A stretch of 32,974 nucleotides of DNA from Bacteroidota bacterium. GTDB taxonomy: Bacteria > Bacteroidota > Bacteroidia > Bacteroidales > ML635J-15. Positions 1 through 7,308 of this stretch are shown here, one piece after another. The notes beneath the pieces are model-generated. The model was given only the letters and a program-made list of their open reading frames with translations, did no database searches and was not told the DNA's origin. Both the position numbers and the translations under genes were made by a program. The stretch spans positions 1 to 32,974 of the forward strand of contig JAKQEK010000046.1 of the NCBI GenBank assembly GCA_029558535.1. The letters are read 5' to 3'. Numbering within the stretch: position 1 is the first letter of the stretch; each line of letters opens with the position of its first letter.

Positions 1-34
1 GCTTCAGTCTCTTGCGTTAACTTATTGAATAGCT

Positions 35-143
<109 letters not shown>

Positions 144-148
144 CTTTT

Positions 149-178
149 AGCCTCATGTGGAAACATGAGGCTTTTTTT
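149..178 (+). terminator. Rho-independent terminator of the rRNA operon
   Basis: A perfect 10-bp stem (149-158 with 163-172, AGCCTCATGT/ACATGAGGCT) closes on a GGAA loop and is followed by a run of seven T. It sits six bases after the 5S end. On the minus strand no T-run follows the stem, so it serves the rRNA operon rather than the converging prfB, whose stop codon lies inside the T-run. Confidence 0.9.
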
Positions 179-1272
179 ATTGTTTCTGCTGACCAAATTC
201 CATCAAATATGCTTTGATAAAATCTTCAATCTTTCCGTCTAATACCGCTTGAGTATTACCGGTTTCATGACCTGTACGTAAATCTTTAACTAATTTATAT
301 GGATGTAATACATAATTCCGTATTTGAGAACCCCACTCTATCTTTTGTTTTTGACCTTCAATTTTGTCTCGTTCCTCCTGTTGTTTGCGTAATTCAAGTT
401 CATAAAGCTGAGATTTAAGTAAACGCATAGCGTTTTCTCTATTCTTAAGCTGTGATCTTGTTTCGCTATTTTCAATAACTATTCCTGTAGGAATATGTTT
501 AAGTCTTACTGCTGTCTCTACTTTATTTACATTTTGCCCTCCGGCACCGCTACTTCTGTATGTATCCCAATCTATCTCATTGGGATTAATTTCAATTTTT
601 ATAGTATCATCTACTAATGGATAAACAAAAACTGAGGCAAACGAAGTATGTCTTTTGTGCGCAGCATCAAAAGGGGATAAGCGAACAAGTCTATGTACTC
701 CGTTTTCTCCCTTCAAATATCCATAAGCGAAATCACCCGAAAAACTAATTGTAACAGATTTTATACCAACCAAATCGCCATCCAAACGATCAATTATCTG
801 CACTTTATAGCCATTTTCCTCAGCATATCTTAAATACATTCTTTCTAGCATTTCTGCCCAATCGTTACTTTCGGTACCGCCTGCACCCGCATTAATGGTA
901 AGAACCGCATCCATTATATCTTCCTCATTACCCAACATATTCCTTAATTCTAATTTTTCAATTAAGTTTTCACAGATATAATACTCTTTATCAAATTCAT
1001 CTTCACTTACGTCACCTGCCTTATAAAAATCAAATAAAACTTCGAGATCCTCCGTTGAAGCTTGTACGGAGTCATAATCAATTACCCATTTTTTAATAAT
1101 ACTGATTTGTTTCAGAGTCTTTTCTGCTTCGTCTGGATTATTCCAAAATTCTGAGGATTGTGTTAGCTCGCTTTTTTCTCTTATAAAAATACGTTTTGTA
1201 TCAATGTCAAAGATACCTCCTCAAAGCTTCTGTACGCTTTTTTAAATCCTTTATCTTGTCAATTGTTATCAT
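177..1272 (-). CDS. prfB: Peptide chain release factor 2, with +1 programmed frameshift
   Basis: RF2 recognises UGA and UAA stop codons and triggers peptide release on the ribosome. The gene is in two frames. A 21-codon zero frame starts at ATG 1272 and ends in an in-frame TGA (1209-1207). A +1 shift at CTT-TGA-C joins it to the long frame running to 177. The joined product is 364 residues, like E. coli RF2 (365). The codon-recognition motif SPF (about residues 199-201) and the catalytic GGQ in SGAGGQNVNK (about 244-246) are both present. A plain ORF call would start at 938 and lose the first third of the protein. recX ends only 31 bp upstream, but a consensus promoter covers that junction, so prfB probably has its own transcript. 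No terminator is seen beyond its stop. Confidence 0.95.
1206..1221 (-). promoter_or_regulatory. RF2 programmed +1 frameshift site
   Basis: On the minus strand the sequence reads AGG AGG TAT CTT TGA C. The internal Shine-Dalgarno-like AGGAGG lies three bases before the slippery CTT, and the in-frame stop is TGA followed by C, the weak-termination context known from other bacterial prfB genes. Shifting by one base gives CTT GAC ATT GAT and opens the rest of the RF2 frame. By analogy with E. coli, low RF2 slows termination at this UGA and favours the shift, so the factor autoregulates. Confidence 0.95.
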
Positions 1273-1285
1273 TCACTCTTTTTTG

Positions 1286-1316
1286 CAAAGGTAATTAAAT
1301 CGATTATTTAACCAAA
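1286..1316 (-). promoter_or_regulatory. Bacteroidetes-type promoter of prfB
   Basis: On the minus strand TTTG (1316-1313), a 19-base spacer and TACCTTTG (1293-1286) match the Bacteroidetes primary sigma consensus TTTG-N17-23-TAnnTTTG. The -7 box ends 13 bases before the prfB ATG, implying a very short leader. The -33 box overlaps the last codons and stop of recX. Confidence 0.7.
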
Positions 1317-1774
1317 ATCGAATCTATCAACTTGTCACTTATTTCATATTCAAACCCTCTGCTATAAGAATATCTTAATAAACCGGCCTTAATTTTGGTT
1401 TTATCTTTATCTTTTAGGGTTTTTAGTTTATTCTTTAAGATAGATAGCAGTATCTCATTATAATCTGAATCTGCAATAAGTTGCAAGCCTTGTTTTATTA
1501 GTTTTTCCTCAATGTTTTTCTGTTTCAGATTATAATAAATTTTAATCTTTCCCCATTTATTAAACTTCAATTTATCGTTTACAAATGCTGCTACATATCT
1601 CTCGTGATCTATAAATTTTTCATCTGTTAAAGTCTTCACAATTTTAATCTTAATGTCAGAAGACAATTCATAGTCAGAAATATAATTTAATACGTCTTGA
1701 CAACATTTTTCACTTCTGCTGCAATAATTACGTAACTTATTTAGAATGCCGGCAAGTTGTTGTTCAGAATTCAT
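1304..1774 (-). CDS. recX: RecX family regulatory protein
   Basis: 156 residues, usual for RecX, a cytoplasmic modulator that binds RecA filaments and limits recombinase activity. It shows the helical three-repeat pattern: an N-terminal SRSEK-type segment (residues 19-23), the central signature FIDHERYVAAFVNDKLKFNK with WG next to it (about 54-75), and a C-terminal third with RYSYSRGFEYEI (about 134-145). The start codon lies five bases after the DUF2797 stop, so it is probably cotranscribed with the genes upstream. recA itself is not in the window. Assigned by motif pattern; the family is divergent, so confidence is good but not complete. Confidence 0.8.
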   Translation of the reverse strand: MNSEQQLAGILNKLRNYCSRSEKCCQDVLNYISDYELSSDIKIKIVKTLTDEKFIDHERYVAAFVNDKLKFNKWGKIKIYYNLKQKNIEEKLIKQGLQLIADSDYNEILLSILKNKLKTLKDKDKTKIKAGLLRYSYSRGFEYEISDKLIDSILVK

Positions 1775-1779
1775 TAAAT

Positions 1780-2577
1780 CTACAAAATTTCAAGTTTAAC
1801 ATAGTATCCATTATGCGTACGTACATTTAATATCTCTCCATTTTCGAAAAGCAAATATTGCCCTTTTATGCCTGCAAGTTTTCCATTTATGGTTGGTGTT
1901 TTATCTAAACTTAAACTAACAAAGTTTTTAATATTGTAATCATACGGATAGTTAATTTTAAATATTGTATTATCAAAACTAATAAACTTTTTAAGGTCAT
2001 TTGATAATTTTTCAGCTATTTCATTTTTTAGTTTAATTAAATCCAAATCTGCATCTTTTGTCTGCAGCATTTTATCCTTGTTCGTTTTGTCAGATACATA
2101 TTTTTTTAAATCTACTTCTATTATGCCTGCCAGATATCGGTATGGTGTTTTTGCTAATTTAATAGCTTTGATTGCACCCTGATCTATCCATCTGAACGGA
2201 ATTTGAGTGTGTCTGGTAACTCCAACTTTCAAGTTTCCTGTTATAGCCAAATAAACATAATGATCTATCAAGGAGTTTTGTTTTGCCCACTCCATATCGC
2301 GACTAATTCCGAGATGAGACTGGTCTTTTTCAGGATGTAGTACTCCGGCATCACATTCGGGAGCACTTATGAAACAAGAATAACAGTAGCCCTGATGAAA
2401 ACTTTTTTGTGTTAATGCATTACATCTGATACAATTTATACGCCCTGAATATTCTATTCTGATTTGTTTTCCAATTAAACCATTCATATTGATTTTTTCT
2501 TCCCCAAAAGTCATATAATATTTCACAGGACTCTCATGGGTAGTGCTCATTTTTTTTAAATTCCCTTCGTAAATCAT
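1780..2577 (-). CDS. DUF2797 family protein
   Basis: 265 residues matching the DUF2797 pattern: N-terminal YEGNLKKM and PVKYYMTFGE, then a four-cysteine putative metal site (CIRC near residue 49, CYSC near 65), SAPECDAG, the motif ISRDMEWAKQ, and a conserved block HYVYLAITGNLKVGVTR followed by RWIDQGA (about 107-135). The cysteines suggest zinc binding. The KVGVTR/RWIDQGA block is the most conserved part and is reminiscent of a GIY-YIG-like nucleic-acid fold, but that is inference. Function is unknown. The ATG at 2577 is preferred because the family begins with this YEGNLKKM segment. Gaps of five bases to each neighbour suggest one operon with recX and the exported 609-residue protein. Confidence 0.8.
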   Translation of the reverse strand: MIYEGNLKKMSTTHESPVKYYMTFGEEKINMNGLIGKQIRIEYSGRINCIRCNALTQKSFHQGYCYSCFISAPECDAGVLHPEKDQSHLGISRDMEWAKQNSLIDHYVYLAITGNLKVGVTRHTQIPFRWIDQGAIKAIKLAKTPYRYLAGIIEVDLKKYVSDKTNKDKMLQTKDADLDLIKLKNEIAEKLSNDLKKFISFDNTIFKINYPYDYNIKNFVSLSLDKTPTINGKLAGIKGQYLLFENGEILNVRTHNGYYVKLEIL

Positions 2578-2582
2578 ATTAT

Positions 2583-4412
2583 TTATTTAATCGAAAAATG
2601 TTCTAAGCCAAAGACCGAACCGTCTTCATTTTTATCAGGCTGCCATGTCCTAACATAAATTTTTGGTTCTACAATGTCATTTAAATCAAGCATTAAAAAC
2701 AAATATCCTTTGTCCGAATAATTAGACGAATAATAATTTTGTGTTATTTGTATGCCATATATTTTTTCATCTCCTCCTGTTTTTTTTATCACATTATCTT
2801 CAAATTGCAAGTTAATGTATTCTTTCGAGTCAAACGCTTTTAACAAATGATTTACATACTGTTCTTTAGAGTATCTAATGTATTGAATATTTTGATTATC
2901 AATTAATGGCATGGTTCCGTCATTTAACTCATACTTTTTAAAAACTGTTCCAACTATTATAAGAGCGTCGTCAGAAAAAACATTTTCGATAAAACTAATA
3001 TCTTCGAGGGAATAGGCTGTTTTATAATTTTCGAGAAAATTAATCAAAAAATATTTCTCCTCTATGCTTGCAAATCTTTCACTCTTACTCATGATATCAC
3101 ATATTGCGTCATCAGATAATGCAAAGCTGATTTTGCATATTTTACCGTCAGAATTGAATAAATACACAATGTCTTCAACAAAATTTTTATTATTATTCGG
3201 AAAACTAAATATCATTGGGAAAGATCGAACCATAACTTGGTCATTAATATTGATAAAGCTTATCGCATCTTTTTGTGGTAATACTCGGGCGTTTCCGTAC
3301 TTAATAAGTTTGTTATAAGAATCTAGCCCCTCCTTAGTAAATATCGTTTCGTCAATATTATGAGATTTGTTAACAATCCATTGATTTATTCTATTAACTG
3401 TTGTTTTTAGTTCCCCGTTTTTATTTAACAATAAATTACTAATCGTGTCTATTGTTATTGCCTTATTATAGACTAGAGGTTTTTCATTTGATGCCTTTGA
3501 TCTCATTTCGGGTTTTATTAAACTGATTGATATTTCAGCTTCTTTAAGACGTGGCAATGTTGCCATTTCCAATACCGATTTAACCTCTGGATCAATATTA
3601 CTACGTCCAAAATATGTATATTCTAACTTCAAACGAAGATTATCAAACTTTTCTGTTCCTGAATCAAAAAAATCAACTACCCCTAAACCGTCTTTTATAC
3701 TGTACGTATTTGAAAATGCCGTTCCATTCCAATAAACATAGTCTAAATTTGCAACCGGATGACCATTATATTTAATGTTCAAAATATAACTTGTCGTATT
3801 ATTACTAATTATTGTATCTGTTACTTTAATTCTCAGATTATCAAAAATTTTATCGAATTGATTTTGAATATATAATAACAGACTTATTTCTATGTTATCG
3901 GATGTAGTATATTGTATTCTTGCCGCCTCAGGGTGAGAATTTAATAATGCCAATGCCCAATAGTAATATCTCAGCGCATCTGCTATTCTGAAATCTTTTT
4001 CTGCCAAATCTGCAAGTTTTGTATAATCAATTATCTTATTCTTTCTACTCTCAAACATTTTTTCAACTTCGTCTTTTTCAACATATCTCAACACATATAT
4101 TTGTTTGCGTTTTTCGACGACAATTCTCTTTGCATTTTTTAGGTAAATGTTTGAATAAGTATTTATAGCTGATTGGGTATATTCTTCTATTGACTCTTTA
4201 GTTTCAATCATAATATTAGAAAAACTACTCTCAACATTTGTCGAAATTTGAGATATAAGATCTTTTAGTGCAAGTTGATCAGCATGTTCGAGGGTTTTTG
4301 CGCTTGCCTCTCCCCAAATGTAACTCTTATCTGCTTTAATTTCAGAAGCAGATTGAGCTAACAAAGTAGCATAGAAACAAATAAATAATAAAAATGGTAC
4401 TAATATTTTCAT
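2583..4412 (-). CDS. Exported LPP20-like protein of unknown function
   Basis: 609 residues with a clear N-terminal signal peptide (MKILVPFLLFICFYATLLAQ) ending in a Bacteroidetes-style LAQS cleavage region. Residues about 28-120 (YIWGEASAKTLEHADQLALKDLISQIS) resemble the LPP20/FlgT N-terminal fold found in envelope proteins. A short TPR-like helical hairpin follows (about 130-165, DALRYYYWALALLNSHPEAARI). The remainder is beta-rich with no motif I recognise. There is no lipobox and no T9SS tail, so it is probably periplasmic. It begins 69 bases after the DUF2148 gene and ends five bases before the DUF2797 start. Confidence 0.6.
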   Translation of the reverse strand: MKILVPFLLFICFYATLLAQSASEIKADKSYIWGEASAKTLEHADQLALKDLISQISTNVESSFSNIMIETKESIEEYTQSAINTYSNIYLKNAKRIVVEKRKQIYVLRYVEKDEVEKMFESRKNKIIDYTKLADLAEKDFRIADALRYYYWALALLNSHPEAARIQYTTSDNIEISLLLYIQNQFDKIFDNLRIKVTDTIISNNTTSYILNIKYNGHPVANLDYVYWNGTAFSNTYSIKDGLGVVDFFDSGTEKFDNLRLKLEYTYFGRSNIDPEVKSVLEMATLPRLKEAEISISLIKPEMRSKASNEKPLVYNKAITIDTISNLLLNKNGELKTTVNRINQWIVNKSHNIDETIFTKEGLDSYNKLIKYGNARVLPQKDAISFININDQVMVRSFPMIFSFPNNNKNFVEDIVYLFNSDGKICKISFALSDDAICDIMSKSERFASIEEKYFLINFLENYKTAYSLEDISFIENVFSDDALIIVGTVFKKYELNDGTMPLIDNQNIQYIRYSKEQYVNHLLKAFDSKEYINLQFEDNVIKKTGGDEKIYGIQITQNYYSSNYSDKGYLFLMLDLNDIVEPKIYVRTWQPDKNEDGSVFGLEHFSIK

Positions 4413-4481
4413 GAACTTTGCTTTTATTAAACTTCTAATCTATTAAGGTTTTTAGTTTATAAATATGCAAAAATTTGACCG

Positions 4482-5015
4482 TTAATGACGATCAAAATAA
4501 ATATTTTTACTACTTGCACTTAAACTAATCCCCATTATTATTTCAATATTATTACTCATCATTTTAAGTTCTTTTACTGCCATCCCCACTGAAAACATAA
4601 TACGGTTATCTATTCTAAAATCGGCAGCCATACTCACTGCAGAACCCAAAGCTATTCCTAAATCAATATTGTTGAACGAGCATGGAAAATTAGGCTGTTC
4701 ATTTTTCTTGTCACAATTATCCATCCCACAAAGTCCACAACTTTTAAGCCCTAAAGATTTTATTTCTGTGCCAACTAACAAAACTGCATCTGAGTTACGA
4801 ATGTTCTCGGCATCTCTTTTAAAAAATTGCTGTTCACTTCTATCTCCTATTTCTTCCATTTTTTTTGCAATATTTTCAAGCTCTGCTCCGTAGGCAATTT
4901 TGCATTCAATTGTGTTTCGCCCCCTACCTTTTGGTGCTGTGCGAACAGCAATTGCCATGTTCTTTGCAATTTCTATTATTTGTTGTGTTTTAAAATCGGG
5001 TTCAGATAACATCAT
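4482..5015 (-). CDS. DUF2148 ferredoxin-domain protein
   Basis: 177 residues. The signature is a cysteine cluster CGLCGMDNC with a fourth cysteine eleven residues on (C93, C96, C101, C112), typical of DUF2148 proteins, described as containing a ferredoxin domain and expected to bind an Fe-S cluster. The N-terminal TAPKGRGRNTIECKI and the C-terminal GIALGSAVSMAADFRIDNRI are also family features. Function is unknown; the family is common in anaerobes and some microaerophiles. Its ATG overlaps the stop of the upstream dehydrogenase by one base (TAATG), indicating translational coupling and perhaps a shared metabolic role. Two ATG codons are adjacent (MMLSE); either could be used. Confidence 0.75.
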   Translation of the reverse strand: MMLSEPDFKTQQIIEIAKNMAIAVRTAPKGRGRNTIECKIAYGAELENIAKKMEEIGDRSEQQFFKRDAENIRNSDAVLLVGTEIKSLGLKSCGLCGMDNCDKKNEQPNFPCSFNNIDLGIALGSAVSMAADFRIDNRIMFSVGMAVKELKMMSNNIEIIMGISLSASSKNIYFDRH

Positions 5016-5959
5016 TAAAGATTTAAATTAATAATTTTATTTGCTAATATTTCGGCTAGTTTTATTTTTGATTCTATTGTCCAACCTGCAATATGAGGCG
5101 ATAGAATTACATTGTCGCACGAAGCCAGATATTTAAAGTCTGCGTTTTCTATCATCAAGTTTGTGGTTTCAAAAGAACTTCCTTCATATTCAATTACATC
5201 TAATGCCGCTGCTAATATTTTTCCTGATTTCAGCGATTTTACCAAATCTTCCGTTTTAACAACCGGACCTCTTGAGGTATTAATTAGTACAAAACTTTTT
5301 TTGAAAGATGAGATAAAAGTAGAATTCACCATATATTTTGTTTCTTCTGTCAGGGGAACATGAAGACTCAGTATGTCTGCTTCGTCAAAAACTGTTTGCA
5401 GATTTGTTTCAATTGTATAACTGTCCTCGTAGTCTTTTTTATATTTATCGTACGAAATAACTTTACATCCAAACCCTGAAAGTTTTTTTGCAAAACTGCT
5501 TCCCATATTTCCATATCCTATAATTGCAACGGTTTTTGTATTAAGTTCTTTTCCTCGATTTTCTTCTCTTTTCCAAATTCCAGATTTAACCTCACTGTCA
5601 GCTTTATTCAAATTATTAAGCAAATTAAGTAACATCCCTGTGGCGTGTTCGCCGACGGCATCGCGATTACCTTCGGGAGAGTTAAGACATTTTATATTTT
5701 TCTTTGAACAATATTCAGTATCTATACTTTCCATTCCTGAACCTACTCGTGCGACAAAACGTAAATTATCTGCTTTATCAATGAATTCCTTATCTATAAT
5801 AATTCTGCTTCTAATAACAATCCCACAATAATCACCAATACAAACAAGTATTTCTTTACGACTCAAATTTTCTCCTTTTACAAGCTCAAAGCCATATTTT
5901 CTAAGCTTGTCAGAAATTATTTTATGAACGGTATCTATTAATAAAACCTTCTTTGTCAT
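5015..5959 (-). CDS. D-isomer specific 2-hydroxyacid dehydrogenase (phosphoglycerate dehydrogenase-like)
   Basis: 314 residues, the length of the short SerA-like members without an ACT domain. The NAD-binding loop GYGNMG is at 148-153. The catalytic set is visible: Arg in NTSRGPVV (R230), an acidic residue in DVIEYEG (about 257-259), and His in SPHIAGW (H289). It oxidises or reduces a 2-hydroxyacid with NAD(H). 3-phosphoglycerate is the likeliest substrate by similarity to SerA, but serC is not adjacent, so the substrate is not settled. Expression is tied to the DUF2148 protein by a one-base TAATG overlap. A possible -7 box lies just upstream. Confidence 0.85.
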   Translation of the reverse strand: MTKKVLLIDTVHKIISDKLRKYGFELVKGENLSRKEILVCIGDYCGIVIRSRIIIDKEFIDKADNLRFVARVGSGMESIDTEYCSKKNIKCLNSPEGNRDAVGEHATGMLLNLLNNLNKADSEVKSGIWKREENRGKELNTKTVAIIGYGNMGSSFAKKLSGFGCKVISYDKYKKDYEDSYTIETNLQTVFDEADILSLHVPLTEETKYMVNSTFISSFKKSFVLINTSRGPVVKTEDLVKSLKSGKILAAALDVIEYEGSSFETTNLMIENADFKYLASCDNVILSPHIAGWTIESKIKLAEILANKIINLNL

Positions 5960-5977
5960 TTTATTTACATTGATTTA

Positions 5978-5985
5978 CAAATATA
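5978..5985 (-). promoter_or_regulatory. Possible -7 box upstream of the hydroxyacid dehydrogenase
   Basis: The minus strand reads TATATTTG, matching TAnnTTTG, 18 bases before the ATG at 5959. No convincing TTTG is found at the usual distance upstream, so this is a weak call. Confidence 0.3.
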
Positions 5986-6012
5986 TAAAAAGCATTTAAG
6001 GATTGTAAGAAT

Positions 6013-6372
6013 TCAATTCGTTCCCGAAAAAAAAGTTCTGGTAATCTCAACATCTGTAATTTCGTCATAAGGATCGAGACCTCTGATAATAAAATTAAGA
6101 ATATAAACGCTGTCAATTTCTACTGAATCTGCTATCAAAGAGTCTTTTATTTCATTTGTATGATTGTCAAGTTCATAGCTTAAAGCTTCAATAGCAGAAT
6201 ATTGCCGCCTCTTGTGTGCATCAACAGAATGAGGAATATATTTATCAATACATGCTTTTGTTGCAGGCAAAGAATCAATTCCTTCGATGCTTAAATCATA
6301 ATTATAAATTACTTCACAGCCATAAAACAGTAAAATTAAAATTACAGAAGATATCGCTATAAGTTTTTTCAT
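6013..6372 (-). CDS. Small lipoprotein of unknown function
   Basis: 119 residues. The N-terminus MKKLIAISSVILILLFYGC is a lipoprotein signal with a lipobox-like LFYGC and the lipidated Cys at 19. The mature part has no family I recognise. Its ATG overlaps the stop of the secreted redoxin by one base (TAATG), so the two are probably made together and may act together at the envelope. Confidence 0.6.
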   Translation of the reverse strand: MKKLIAISSVILILLFYGCEVIYNYDLSIEGIDSLPATKACIDKYIPHSVDAHKRRQYSAIEALSYELDNHTNEIKDSLIADSVEIDSVYILNFIIRGLDPYDEITDVEITRTFFSGTN

Positions 6373-7100
6373 TATCTAATAATTACTTTTTCAGAATAAT
6401 GATAACCATTTTCAAAAATAAAAGTAATCAGGTACAAATTGCCCGATATAAGACTATTTGACTCTACACTATTCGAATTCACACTTTTCTCATCCCAAAC
6501 AACTTTTCCTGAAATATCATAAATTTTAATTTCAGAAACATTTAAATCTGAATTTATTAAAATACGATTATTATTTATACTAATCTGCGGTTTTAGTAAT
6601 TGTTCATGTATGAGTTCGGTAGGAAAACAGTAGTCTAGATTTTCAATCATTTCAAAAAAAGAAATAGACTCAGAAACGTTATAGTCACAAATAATAAATA
6701 TCTGAGGAGTGTATCCGACATCATACAATTCAAAAACATCTGTTGCATGACCAGTGGGAAAACAAGGAAAGGTAATTTCTGTCTCTTCAATAAATTCTAT
6801 AACATCTTCTAATGTTGAATTTTCTTCTGCAATTCCCCAAACCAGCAATTGTTGCTGACCTGAACCAAACTGTCTGTAAATCGAGTCAACTTTAGGAGCC
6901 TCGACATGACATCCGCCACAATTAGATGAAAAAAAGAATAACATAACTGTTTTATCGTTTTCCATTTCTTCGAACAGATTAACAAAGTTCCCTTGTGTGT
7001 CTTCTAAAGTAAAATCTATTGCCGGAGATTCTTTATATTGAGCGAAAGCTCTTGAAATCAACAATAAAATAACAATATTTAACAAATGTTTTACTACCAT
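6372..7100 (-). CDS. Secreted thioredoxin-like (redoxin/TlpA) protein with T9SS C-terminal domain
   Basis: 242 residues. A signal peptide (about 1-20) is followed by a thioredoxin-fold domain: ESPAIDFTLEDTQGNFVNL strand region, the active-site motif CGGC (C61, C64), and the cis-proline loop VGYTPQIFI. From about 170 to the end is a T9SS type A sorting domain, with the typical IKIYDISGKVVW and a basic C-terminal end (SEKVIIR). It is therefore predicted to be exported through the Sec system and T9SS to the cell surface, where it could reduce or reshuffle disulfides. CGGC is a less common active-site spacing pair than CPYC or CGPC. The gene is first in an operon with the overlapping lipoprotein. 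Confidence 0.8.
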   Translation of the reverse strand: MVVKHLLNIVILLLISRAFAQYKESPAIDFTLEDTQGNFVNLFEEMENDKTVMLFFFSSNCGGCHVEAPKVDSIYRQFGSGQQQLLVWGIAEENSTLEDVIEFIEETEITFPCFPTGHATDVFELYDVGYTPQIFIICDYNVSESISFFEMIENLDYCFPTELIHEQLLKPQISINNNRILINSDLNVSEIKIYDISGKVVWDEKSVNSNSVESNSLISGNLYLITFIFENGYHYSEKVIIR

Positions 7101-7123
7101 TCTTTCTCATTTTACTAAAAAAA

Positions 7124-7157
7124 CAAATTTAGTTTAATTATGTTAAATTACCTGCAA
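7124..7157 (-). promoter_or_regulatory. Probable promoter of the secreted redoxin operon
   Basis: On the minus strand TTG (7157-7155) is followed after 23 bases by TAAATTTG (7131-7124), a match to TAnnTTTG, 23 bases before the ATG at 7100. The spacing is at the long end of the range. Confidence 0.35.
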
Positions 7158-7218
7158 GATTTTTCTAATATAAAATTTTAAGCAACAATAACTAATAACA
7201 TGTTTTTTTATTTTTTTA

Positions 7219-7259
7219 TCTGAAAAATTTTATAGACTTTTGCACCTGATTTTTTCAGA
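7219..7259 (+). promoter_or_regulatory. Inverted repeat around a possible hppA promoter
   Basis: TCTGAAAAA (7219-7227) and TTTTTCAGA (7251-7259) are perfect 9-bp inverted arms separated by 23 bases. Between them lies TAGACTTTTGCACC, close to the Bacteroidetes -7 box but with extra bases between TA and TTTG. This could be an operator or a leader hairpin for the pyrophosphatase gene, whose ATG is 50 bases further on. Confidence 0.25.
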
Positions 7260-7308
7260 CATGAAATTAATACAGAAATAATATAAATTATTAACTAAAC
7301 TATTGATT

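Noticed and set aside
177..938. Truncated RF2 beginning at 938
   Set aside because: The frame continues upstream to an intact programmed frameshift site and ATG at 1272, giving full length.
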